NCBI GenBank assembly: GCA_021828935.1
Contig: JAJZCU010000184.1
Coordinates: 1 to 5,445 of the forward strand
Length of the DNA: 5,445 nt
From: Planctomycetota bacterium
GTDB lineage: Bacteria > Planctomycetota > Phycisphaerae > WQYP01
Direction of reading: 5' to 3'
Numbering within the stretch: the first letter of the stretch is position 1; every line of letters begins with the position of its first letter. Below are positions 1-5,409 of the stretch, piece by piece. The translations under genes and the position numbers were made by a program. The notes under the pieces were generated by a model. That model made no database searches. It was not told where the DNA came from and saw nothing but the letters and a program-made list of their open reading frames with translations.

Positions 1-107
1 ATCGCAAATTCCGACGATAATTGCGCCAGCGTCCGATCCCCACGCAAGGCCGCCAACGCCACCTTCGTCTTGAATTCCGCCGAATGCGCGCGTCTTATCT
101 GTCCCAT
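1..107 (-). CDS. IS3-family transposase OrfA, N-terminal part (cut by window edge)
   Basis: Translating the minus strand from the ATG at 107-105 gives an open frame to the window edge, 35 complete codons. It begins MGQIRRAHSAEFKTKVALAA and continues LRGDRTLAQLSSEFA. The pattern R-R-x-H-S-x-E-F-K-x-K-V-A-L-x-A-L-x-G-x-x-T-L-A-x-L is the start of the helix-turn-helix OrfA protein of IS3/IS150-type elements. In that family OrfA binds the IS ends and is extended into OrfAB by programmed frameshifting to make the active transposase. An AAGGA Shine-Dalgarno sequence lies 7 nt before the ATG, which supports this start. The catalytic DDE part (OrfB) would lie left of position 1. The frame is intact over the visible stretch, but function cannot be judged from a third of a gene. 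Confidence 0.82.
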   Translation of the reverse strand, partial: MGQIRRAHSAEFKTKVALAALRGDRTLAQLSSEFA

Positions 108-160
108 AATATTTTCCTTACATGTACCTATAACAACTAACCTGAAACTTACACCTTACA
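1..160 (-). mobile_element. End of an IS3-family insertion sequence (partial)
   Basis: This is the upstream end of an insertion sequence whose orfA starts at 107 and runs leftward out of the window. Read on the minus strand from 160, the sequence begins TGTAAGGTGTAAGTTTCAGG. It starts with TG, as IS3-family tips usually do, and lies about 50 bp before the orfA start, a normal distance for a terminal inverted repeat. The tip at 160 is inferred from this pattern. The other IS end and the target-site duplication are outside the window, so the exact boundary cannot be proven. The 9-bp word CCTTACATG occurs at 116-124 and again at 154-162, so the tip is partly repeated just before the gene. Whether the element is complete or a remnant cannot be judged. 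Confidence 0.6.
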
Positions 161-162
161 TG
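116..162. repeat. 9-bp direct repeat CCTTACATG at the IS tip
   Basis: CCTTACATG is found at 116-124 and 154-162. The outer copy spans the inferred IS tip at 160. The inner copy contains the complement of the orfA Shine-Dalgarno sequence. It could be a subterminal transposase-binding repeat or coincidence. Confidence 0.4.
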
Positions 163-243
163 CGCGCTTGAATTATTGGGAGCATTATAGGTCCAGCGCG
201 GTGCGCGATGTGGACGTACAGGTAATCGCCCCGTCGCGCCCAA

Positions 244-260
244 AAAAATTGCCACACCCG
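244..260 (+). repeat. 17-bp flanking direct repeat, left copy
   Basis: AAAAATTGCCACACCCG at this site matches 3025-3041 at 16 of 17 positions, in the same orientation. The only difference is A254 versus G3035. The two copies bracket the R-M gene pair. They may be a recombination or insertion footprint, or two copies of a dispersed genomic motif. Confidence 0.55.
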
Positions 261-293
261 AGGTTACTGCTCGCTGCGCGGCGGTCTTTCCTA

Positions 294-331
294 TATTATG
301 CACGGCGTCCGCTATTATGCACGGCGCCCGC
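294..331 (+). repeat. 19-bp tandem duplication (2 copies)
   Basis: TATTATGCACGGCGTCCGC (294-312) is followed with no gap by TATTATGCACGGCGCCCGC (313-331), one mismatch in 19. Each unit starts with TATTAT, one base from the -10 consensus TATAAT. The repeat could be tandem -10 elements, paired regulator sites about two helical turns apart, or a simple replication-slippage duplication. No good -35 hexamer lies 17 bp upstream of either unit. Confidence 0.75.
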
Positions 332-428
332 GGAGCGATGGGCACTTGATCTTTCGCACTGCCGCGGCCCCCCAATTTTTTGTACACCCGCGGCCGGAGG
401 TAATTCAATCGGCTGGACGGTACATACC

Positions 429-461
429 ATGAGTCGGAAGGTGCGAGGCCCCAATGTTTGA
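429..461 (+). promoter_or_regulatory. Possible 10-codon leader ORF overlapping the endonuclease start
   Basis: An ATG at 429 opens a 10-codon frame (MSRKVRGPNV) that ends with TGA at 459-461, five bases past the endonuclease ATG at 454-456. GGAGG at 396-400 is too far (28 nt) to serve it, so its translation is doubtful. If it is translated, termination here could couple or limit endonuclease initiation. This is inference from position only. Confidence 0.15.
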
Positions 462-1377
462 AATTGATCAAAGTTTAGCGTCGAGGAAAGCCGAAGTTTT
501 GTGCTATTTTCGTGAGCGTGCCGCAGAGTCCTTAGAAGATATTCGCCTGCGGTACTCGCTGGCCGAGCGTAAAAAGCTCGCCGCCGCAATGAGCCGCGCC
601 ATCACAGAGGCGCGGCTCAGCGTAATAGGGGTGTTACTGCGAGTTGCTGCTGAGGAACGCTGGAGAAGCGAGCAGATTCTTAGCGGCGTCCTCTTGCTCA
701 CATACGCAAGTTATGTTTCCATGATCGAATGCAGGAACGACATTTGGCCATACGATTACATGAGTTTTTCGCGCCGGGTTGGCGAGCTATGGGAGCCGTT
801 TTGCGTCTTGTGTTTCCAACATTCGGCCACGCCCTTGAGATTCTTCATCCCGCCAACATTTGCCGAAATAAAGCGGCTGCTTTCACGAGAAATGATGCGG
901 TACATTGCCGATTTGGGCATCACCCCTGAGCAGAAAAACCAACTCGCCCGATACTATGATAAGGTATGGGATATGGTCGGCGCGGGGGCGGTCAAGATGT
1001 CTCTTGATTCGCATTTTGAACACGATGGTCGCAAAATTAATATTGATTTTAAGAGCGGGTTCGGTTCAAACGAGAAAGGAAATACAAACCGGCTCCTTCT
1101 GGTCGCAACGATCTATAGAAATTTAGATCCGAGCTACCGTTCTGTTTTGCTGGTGCGGTCTCCCTTGGAATCTAATAACAGTTATTTTAAAATACTACAA
1201 TCGTCAGGCGTATGGGAGGCGCGCTGCGGCGCCGATGCGTACAAGGCAATATGCGATTTTACAGGCTTCGAGTTGGGCGTTTGGATTAAAGAGAACGTCG
1301 ACTGGCGTGGGGATTTTAGGCAGGACACCGCAGCTTATCTGAAAGATAATGATTTATTCGCGTACCTAGAATGGTGA
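454..1377 (+). CDS. Probable Type II restriction endonuclease (PD-(D/E)XK type)
   Basis: This 307-residue protein is proposed to be the DNA-cleaving partner of the overlapping methyltransferase. I do not recognise it as a named enzyme. The first 170 residues look mainly helical, with charged segments and no signal peptide or membrane segment, so it should be cytoplasmic. The likely catalytic core is at residues 183-235. D185 lies 13 residues before the hairpin 'KINIDFK', in which D198-x-K200 fits the (D/E)xK half of the motif. It is followed by a conserved-looking 'SGFGSNEKGNTNRL' (201-214), a helix and a hydrophobic strand 'YRSVLLVRS' (228-236). That order matches the nuclease fold. The ATG is preceded by GGAAGG at 436-441 and GAGG at 445-448. 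The TGA at 1375-1377 overlaps the methylase ATG at 1371, as in a co-translated R-M pair. No C-protein gene is visible. GC is patchy and by eye lower than in lpxD and hisC, suggesting acquisition by transfer. The nuclease call rests on motif and context; specificity is unknown. Confidence 0.75.
   Translation: MFEIDQSLASRKAEVLCYFRERAAESLEDIRLRYSLAERKKLAAAMSRAITEARLSVIGVLLRVAAEERWRSEQILSGVLLLTYASYVSMIECRNDIWPYDYMSFSRRVGELWEPFCVLCFQHSATPLRFFIPPTFAEIKRLLSREMMRYIADLGITPEQKNQLARYYDKVWDMVGAGAVKMSLDSHFEHDGRKINIDFKSGFGSNEKGNTNRLLLVATIYRNLDPSYRSVLLVRSPLESNNSYFKILQSSGVWEARCGADAYKAICDFTGFELGVWIKENVDWRGDFRQDTAAYLKDNDLFAYLEW
1322..1350 (+). promoter_or_regulatory. Candidate internal promoter for the methyltransferase
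   Basis: Within the last codons of the endonuclease gene, AGGACA (1322-1327; 4 of 6 to TTGACA) lies 17 bp before GATAAT (1345-1350; 5 of 6 to TATAAT). Transcription would start near 1357, about 14 nt before the methylase ATG at 1371. Such a promoter would let protective methylation be expressed without the endonuclease. The match is moderate and could be chance in this A/T-richer stretch. Confidence 0.3.
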
Positions 1378-2885
1378 AACCATCAATGGAACATATTTAT
1401 CGTTCTTATTACACCAACTGCCCGGCGATTGTTAACTACATGGTGGCACGTTTGCGGCTTGAGGAGGGGCAGCGGGTCATGGAACCCTGCGCAGGCGGCG
1501 GCGCCTTTGTTGACGCGTTGCTCAGGGCACAAAACGGCATTGAAGTCGATAGTTACGACATCAATCCGGCTGCGGTAACTGAGCTTGTACGCAAACACGG
1601 GGCGAGGGAAGGCGCCAGCGTCCATTGCGCCGACCCATTGACCGACCTAAAGCTCACGCTTTTGGCGAACGCGGGCGGGTGGTATGACCGCGTAATAGGC
1701 AATCCACCCTACGGGGGATGGCAGGAGCCACATAAACGGAAGGCGCTCCGGCGTATTTACCCCCGCCTCTATGTTAAAGAGACGTATTCGCTCTTCCTAT
1801 ATCGATGCGTCCGCCTCCTTAATGATGGTGGAGTTCTCTCGTTTATCATACCAGATACATATTTAACGCTTACCGCACACCAGTACCTGCGACATTTTCT
1901 CCTTACGGAAACGTGCATTGACGAAATTCTGCTATTTCCATCATCGTTCTTTCCCGGCGTTGCATTCGGCTACTCAAAACTCTCGATCATTACCCTTAGG
2001 CGATGTGCTAATGCGATATCGTGCCGCGAGAACCGATTTCGAGTGATTTCAGGCTTTCAAAAAGTTGAGCAATTAGGCTCAGACGATTTAAGCCATTTAT
2101 CTACACAAGTGTTGACCCAGGACGAGGTTATTCATAACATTGATCATGCGTTTTTTGTAAACGACAATCCCGCTGTCGGGCAGTTGATCAACCGCTGCGA
2201 GCAGCGGGTGGGTGATGTTGCCAGCTGCGTCACCGGCCTTTATACGGGTGACGACAAGGCATTTCTGCGAAGAGGATCGCTGAAAGTCCGCCCTGGATCC
2301 GCTTACGCCGTCGTCCGTAGCGACGAGGTCTATCTTACGCCCGACGGCGCGAACCCGCCTTTGGAGGGCTTGGAAGGACCGAAAAGATTCATACCGATTG
2401 TGAAGGGCGGCGCCGCCAGATTCCGGAAGGCGGACTCATGGTTTTTGGATTGGGGACAGGCTGCGGTTGACACGTATAAACACAGCAGCCGCGGACGGTT
2501 CCAGAACTCCCGGTTTTATTTCAAGACCGGGATAGCCGTTCCGATGGTCTCCTCCTCGCGAGTCACGGCATGGCTCCTTGAGGGCCGGCTGTTCGACCAA
2601 TCAATTGTCGGGATTTTTCCCCAGGATCCTCATTTATTATATTATCTGATGGCCTTCTTCAACTCGGCCACATGTAATCGGTTGATAAGGACAATTAACC
2701 CTTCGGCAAACAATTCCGCTAATTACCTCAAAAAAATTCCGTTTGTCGTGCCGCCGCCTGAAATTCTTGCCCGCGTCGACGGGATAGTGAAAGGCGTACT
2801 TGAATCTGACTCTAACTTCCAACTGAAAGTTTGCGAGGCCCAGCCGTTAATTGATGACATCTTCGAATGCGTGTACGGCGTATAA
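1371..2885 (+). CDS. Type II DNA N6-adenine methyltransferase (gamma class, NPPY)
   Basis: This 504-residue enzyme is the modification half of the R-M pair. The family transfers methyl from S-adenosylmethionine to N6 of adenine in the target site, shielding it from the partner nuclease. Motifs in order: a motif X-like segment 'YRSYYTNCPAIVNYM' (10-24); motif I, the SAM loop 'MEPCAGGGAF' (37-46); 'VDSYDINP' (59-66), with an acidic residue for the ribose; catalytic motif IV 'NPPYGGW' (111-117); then 'GGVLSFIIPDTYL' (153-165), typical of motif VI and beyond. The order X-I-IV followed by a long C-terminal half is the gamma arrangement. Residues 280-465 look like a TaqI/Eco57I-type target-recognition domain, with 'GLYTGDDKAFLR' (289-300) and 'FFNSATCNRLIR' (429-440) ending in 'KIPFVVPPP' (455-463). 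Length is usual for standalone gamma methylases. The ATG at 1371 overlaps the upstream gene by 7 bp and lacks a clear Shine-Dalgarno sequence. An ATG at 1386, preceded by a weak GGTGA, is an alternative start that removes five residues. The TAA is at 2883-2885. The recognition sequence cannot be read from the protein. Confidence 0.93.
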   Translation: MVKPSMEHIYRSYYTNCPAIVNYMVARLRLEEGQRVMEPCAGGGAFVDALLRAQNGIEVDSYDINPAAVTELVRKHGAREGASVHCADPLTDLKLTLLANAGGWYDRVIGNPPYGGWQEPHKRKALRRIYPRLYVKETYSLFLYRCVRLLNDGGVLSFIIPDTYLTLTAHQYLRHFLLTETCIDEILLFPSSFFPGVAFGYSKLSIITLRRCANAISCRENRFRVISGFQKVEQLGSDDLSHLSTQVLTQDEVIHNIDHAFFVNDNPAVGQLINRCEQRVGDVASCVTGLYTGDDKAFLRRGSLKVRPGSAYAVVRSDEVYLTPDGANPPLEGLEGPKRFIPIVKGGAARFRKADSWFLDWGQAAVDTYKHSSRGRFQNSRFYFKTGIAVPMVSSSRVTAWLLEGRLFDQSIVGIFPQDPHLLYYLMAFFNSATCNRLIRTINPSANNSANYLKKIPFVVPPPEILARVDGIVKGVLESDSNFQLKVCEAQPLIDDIFECVYGV

Positions 2886-2992
2886 GCTGCTTACGATCGC
2901 AGCGGCACAGGTTTCCGCCACGGCTAGATTAGACCCAACAGGGTTTTGCCAGTGCTCATTGGCGCTTTCTCAGCCCGATTTTCGCAGCTTCA

Positions 2993-3034
2993 GGCCATTT
3001 TTCCATAATTATCGCAGGCCTCGGAAAAATTGCC
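2993..3034. repeat. Imperfect inverted repeat upstream of lpxD
   Basis: GGC-C-ATTTTTCC (2993-3004) pairs with GGAAAAAT-T-GCC (3023-3034). That is 11 of 12 positions complementary, around an 18-nt loop. The right arm shares its sequence with the 17-bp flanking repeat. With no T run after it on the + strand it is not a classic terminator. It might be a protein-binding site, an insertion-sequence relic, or a weak structure ending transcription from the R-M genes. Confidence 0.45.
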
Positions 3035-3041
3035 GCACCCG
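3025..3041 (+). repeat. 17-bp flanking direct repeat, right copy
   Basis: AAAAATTGCCGCACCCG is 16/17 identical to 244-260, in direct orientation. It lies 139 bp after the methylase stop, so the pair encloses the whole R-M cassette with about 2.78 kb between the repeat starts. It overlaps the right arm of the stem-loop at 2993-3034. Confidence 0.55.
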
Positions 3042-3111
3042 CCAGCAATCGATTATTCGTTGAAATGCCCGTTCAACGATCAACTTCGCGTCATAAACGC
3101 CGCGGCTGCAT

Positions 3112-3140
3112 TTGACACTTCCGCCATCCACTTGTACTTT
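3112..3140 (+). promoter_or_regulatory. Candidate sigma-70 type promoter for lpxD
   Basis: A perfect TTGACA (3112-3117) is followed after exactly 17 bp by TACTTT (3135-3140), a weak 3-of-6 match to TATAAT. Transcription would start near 3147, leaving a leader of about 24 nt with the AGGAAA ribosome site at 3159-3164. The ideal -35 and correct spacing favour a real promoter; the poor -10 is the doubt. It would give lpxD, and perhaps hisC, transcription independent of the R-M cassette. Confidence 0.45.
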
Positions 3141-3158
3141 CCATGGTTTCTCACGCCC

Positions 3159-3164
3159 AGGAAA
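3159..3164 (+). promoter_or_regulatory. Ribosome binding site that sets the lpxD start
   Basis: AGGAAA lies 6 nt before the ATG at 3171. This, together with family homology beginning at this methionine, selects 3171 over the in-frame upstream ATG at 3030. Confidence 0.65.
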
Positions 3165-3170
3165 CGTGCC

Positions 3171-4259
3171 ATGCGCCGCGAGGAAACAACAGCTATTACC
3201 GCCGCGGTGCTCGCGGCTGAATTGGGTGGAGAGGTTGTCGGTCCCGGCGACCGGGTGCTGCGTTCTTGCGCCAGCCTGCAGAAGGCCGGACCTGATCAAC
3301 TCAGTTTTGTGGCCAATCAAAAATACGCCAAAGATCTGGCCACCACGCAGGCCGCCGCTGTGATCGTCAGCCCCAACGTGACGCCCGAATCATTGGATCG
3401 GCGCGCGGACTCGCCGCTGGCGCTTATCCGATGTGCGGACCCGTACTTTGCGTTTCGGCAGGCGGTGGTGAAATTGCACGGGTTCCGCCCGGCGCCACCC
3501 GCGGGAATTTCCCCGGGCGCCCATGTCGATGCCTCCGCCAAAATTGGGCACAATGTGACCATTGGACCGTCCGCGGTCATCGGGGCGAATGTCCGCATCG
3601 GCGACGATTGCGTTATTCACGCCAACGCCACCATCCTTTCCGGCGCCACGCTGGGCAATGGCTGCGTGGTCCATCCCAGTTGCGTTATTTACGAAGAATG
3701 TGTGCTGGGCCATCGCGTAATCCTGCAGGCGGGGGCGGTGATCGGCAATGATGGCTATGGCTTTGCCACGCATGGCGGAATTCATCACAAAATACCGCAG
3801 GTGGGCCGGGTGATTTTGGAGGATGATGTGGAAGTGGGCGCCAACACCGTGGTGGAGCGGGCGGTGTTGGAACTGACGGTCATCGGCCAGGGGACAAAAT
3901 TGGGCAATTCGGTGGTGATCGGCCACAATTGCATCATCGGGCAGCATAATTTGTTGGTAAGCCAGGTGGGCATCGCCGGCAGCACCACCACGGGGCGGTA
4001 CGTGGTGATGGCGGGGCAGGTGGGCGTGGCGGGGCATTTGCACATTGGAGACCAGGTGACAGTGGCGGCGCAAAGCGGGTTAATGCAGGATGTTCCGGAC
4101 AAACAAACCATCGGCGGGGCGCCGGCCATGGAAGTCCGCCGGGCGCGAAAGGTGTACATGCACTTCATGCAACTGCCGGAATTGGCGGGCCGCATTCGGG
4201 CTTTGGAAGACCAGTTGGCCGAACTGCGCAAGTCTCTGCCCGTGTCGAAGGACGCGTGA
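3171..4259 (+). CDS. lpxD: UDP-3-O-(3-hydroxyacyl)glucosamine N-acyltransferase LpxD
   Basis: LpxD adds the second 3-hydroxyacyl chain, to the amino group of UDP-3-O-acylglucosamine, using acyl-ACP. This is the third step of lipid A synthesis, in the cytoplasm. From the ATG at 3171 it has 362 residues, slightly longer than the usual 340-350. Residues 8-70 form the N-terminal uridine-binding domain, with 'LAAELGGEVVGPGD' and 'DQLSFVANQKYAKDL', a family hallmark. Residues 112-310 are a left-handed beta-helix of hexapeptide repeats (for example IGHNVT, IGPSAV, IGANVR, IGDDCV). 'IGNDGYGF' (191-198) is the conserved LpxD motif. H252 in 'IGHNCIIGQHN' matches the position of the catalytic base, His239 in E. 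coli. Residues 335-355 form the C-terminal helix used in trimer packing. All key elements are intact, so it should be functional. It is followed 43 bp later by hisC on the same strand. It is not in the proteobacterial lpx cluster as far as visible, and its neighbour upstream is the R-M cassette. Confidence 0.96.
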   Translation: MRREETTAITAAVLAAELGGEVVGPGDRVLRSCASLQKAGPDQLSFVANQKYAKDLATTQAAAVIVSPNVTPESLDRRADSPLALIRCADPYFAFRQAVVKLHGFRPAPPAGISPGAHVDASAKIGHNVTIGPSAVIGANVRIGDDCVIHANATILSGATLGNGCVVHPSCVIYEECVLGHRVILQAGAVIGNDGYGFATHGGIHHKIPQVGRVILEDDVEVGANTVVERAVLELTVIGQGTKLGNSVVIGHNCIIGQHNLLVSQVGIAGSTTTGRYVVMAGQVGVAGHLHIGDQVTVAAQSGLMQDVPDKQTIGGAPAMEVRRARKVYMHFMQLPELAGRIRALEDQLAELRKSLPVSKDA

Positions 4260-4302
4260 GCGGGCCGCCGCCGCGTTGTTAAAATAAAAGATTGGTACAC
4301 CC

Positions 4303-5382
4303 ATGGCACAGTCCTTTATACCCGTGCGCGAAAACATCCAGCACATGCAGGGCTACGCGCCCGGTGAGCAGCCCACGGACCCCACCGTTATTAAGCTGAA
4401 CACCAATGAAAACCCGTACCCGCCGTCGCCGCGCGTGCTGGAGGCCATTGCCGCCGTCACCGCCGACCAACTGCGCCGCTACCCCAGCCCGGATGCCCGC
4501 GTATTCCGCGAAGCGGCCGCGGAAGTGCATGGACTCACGCCCGAACACATTATTACCGTAAATGGCGGGGACGAACTGCTGGCCTACGCGGTGCGCGCCG
4601 CGGCCGCCGCCGGTGATGGCGTGGCCTACACCGTGCCCAGTTATTCGCTGTACCCGGTGCTGGCGGACATGCAGGGGGCGCGCCATGTACATGTTCGTTT
4701 TGCCATTGATAACGCCGACTGGCACATGCCTGAAGATGCCTTTGATCATCTGTCCGGCAAGGCCGGCATATTGCTTATTACCAATCCCAATGCCCCTTCC
4801 GGCACGCTGCTGTCCGAAGCGCTGCTGCGCCGCGCTCTGGAACGTTTTCGGGGCCTGGTGCTCGTTGATGAGGCTTATGTAAACTTCGCCCGGCGTGACG
4901 CCCTTTCACTGGTGCATGAATACGCCAATCTGCTGCTACTGCGCACCATGTCCAAGGGGTTTAGCCTGGCGGGCATCCGCTTTGGCTATGGCGTTGGTTC
5001 ACCAAAGCTTATTAGCGAATTGCACAAGGTGCGTGATAGCTACCCCTGCGATGCGGTTTCTATCGCCGCCGCCACCGCCGCGCTAAAAGACTTGCCCTAC
5101 GCCGCTTCCACTTGGGAACTTATCAAAACCGGCCGCGGGCGGGTGGCCGCGGAACTTAAGGAAATGGGCTTTACGCTGCCGGAAAGCCAGACCAATTTTG
5201 TGCTGGCCTATGTGCCGGAAGGCCATGACGCGGCGCACCTGTATGAGGGCTTGAAACAGCGCCACATCCTGGTCCGTTATTTCCGGCTGCCGCATTTAAC
5301 CAACGCCCTGCGCATCACCATCGGCACGCCGCAGCAGAATAATAGATTGTTAGAGGAATTAAAGGCCCTGACGGGGCGGTAA
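4303..5382 (+). CDS. hisC: Histidinol-phosphate aminotransferase HisC
   Basis: HisC is a pyridoxal-phosphate enzyme of histidine synthesis, swapping the amino group between glutamate and imidazole-acetol phosphate to give L-histidinol phosphate in the cytoplasm. The protein has 359 residues, the normal size. Visible fold-type I landmarks are 'LNTNENPYPPSP' (32-43) with 'RRYPSP' (58-63) for substrate binding; 'NGGDELL' (87-93) near the cofactor phosphate; 'NPNAPSG' (161-167), a variant of NPNNPTG; 'VDEAYVNF' (188-195), with the aspartate that contacts the PLP ring nitrogen; 'TMSKGFSLAGIRFGY' (215-229), with K218 as the PLP lysine; and 'LRITIGTPQQN' (336-346), with the carboxylate-binding arginine. 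The N-terminus 'PVRENIQHMQGYAPGEQP' is typical of HisC, which supports the ATG at 4303, although no Shine-Dalgarno sequence precedes it. No other his gene is in the window. A broader-specificity aromatic aminotransferase role cannot be excluded, because the subfamilies overlap. It is probably cotranscribed with lpxD. Confidence 0.93.
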   Translation: MAQSFIPVRENIQHMQGYAPGEQPTDPTVIKLNTNENPYPPSPRVLEAIAAVTADQLRRYPSPDARVFREAAAEVHGLTPEHIITVNGGDELLAYAVRAAAAAGDGVAYTVPSYSLYPVLADMQGARHVHVRFAIDNADWHMPEDAFDHLSGKAGILLITNPNAPSGTLLSEALLRRALERFRGLVLVDEAYVNFARRDALSLVHEYANLLLLRTMSKGFSLAGIRFGYGVGSPKLISELHKVRDSYPCDAVSIAAATAALKDLPYAASTWELIKTGRGRVAAELKEMGFTLPESQTNFVLAYVPEGHDAAHLYEGLKQRHILVRYFRLPHLTNALRITIGTPQQNNRLLEELKALTGR

Positions 5383-5409
5383 CATCGCGCCTGCACGGCG
5401 CCGCCCCGT
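5371..5409. terminator. Inverted repeat over the hisC stop, possible terminator
   Basis: ACGGGGCGG (5371-5379) pairs perfectly with CCGCCCCGT (5401-5409) across a 21-nt loop that includes the hisC TAA. A second small hairpin follows directly: CCGCG (5411-5415), TTCA loop, CGCGG (5420-5424). There is no T tract, so it is not a canonical intrinsic terminator, but its strength and place suggest a transcription or mRNA 3'-end role. Confidence 0.4.

Larger units (their letters stand above)
161..453. other. Gene-free stretch between the IS end and the R-M genes
   Basis: I find no convincing gene in these 293 bases. The open frames present use a TTG start or run antisense, have no recognisable domain, and read like low-complexity Arg/Pro/Ala translation of GC-rich DNA. 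The stretch holds the first copy of the 17-bp flanking repeat (244-260), a 19-bp tandem repeat (294-331), and a 7-bp inverted repeat GCCGCGG/CCGCGGC (361-367 and 388-394) around an A/T-rich patch. It also has a strong GGAGG at 396-400 with no start codon at a useful distance after it. No clear -35/-10 pair for the endonuclease gene was found. The TATTAT hexamers within the tandem repeat are the nearest candidates for a -10. Composition changes abruptly between GC-rich and A/T runs, which fits a junction region assembled by past insertions. Confidence 0.5.
2886..3170. other. Intergenic region between the R-M cassette and lpxD
   Basis: No convincing gene lies in these 285 bases. Just after the methylase stop is a short hairpin, GCTGC (2886-2890) / GCAGC (2899-2903), with an 8-nt loop. 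A second, ACCC-AACA-GGGT (2933-2944), is followed by only three T. Either could be a weak terminator, but neither has a convincing T tract. Further right are an imperfect 12-bp stem-loop (2993-3034), the right copy of the 17-bp repeat (3025-3041), and the lpxD promoter candidate (3112-3140). The lpxD frame stays open upstream to 3030. That N-terminal extension (47 residues) does not resemble LpxD and is best treated as untranslated leader. Confidence 0.55.

Noticed and set aside
243..381. AAAAAATTG (243-251) and CAATTTTTT (373-381) as inverted repeats
   Set aside because: It is a homopolymer-dominated match with a 121-nt loop, so coincidence is likely.
328..393. Three CCGCGG palindromes (328, 362, 388) considered as R-M target or operator sites
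   Set aside because: The same hexamer recurs in lpxD, hisC and the methylase, as expected in GC-rich DNA. No spacing pattern links them to regulation.
168..461. 97-codon + strand frame starting at TTG, upstream of the endonuclease, considered as a C protein
   Set aside because: There is no helix-turn-helix pattern and the composition is Arg/Pro/Ala-rich and low complexity. Only its last 10 codons from the ATG at 429 were kept, as a speculative leader.
118..471. 117-codon antisense frame across the IS end and gap
   Set aside because: It crosses the IS boundary, overlaps the endonuclease start, and shows no domain or ribosome site. It looks like chance in GC-rich DNA.
3030..3170. 47-residue N-terminal extension of LpxD
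   Set aside because: It does not resemble the family, it covers the promoter candidate, and the ATG at 3171 has a good ribosome site where LpxD homology begins.
3390..4073. 227-codon antisense frame within lpxD
   Set aside because: It is His/Arg/Asp-rich shadow translation opposite a strongly conserved gene, with no domain of its own.
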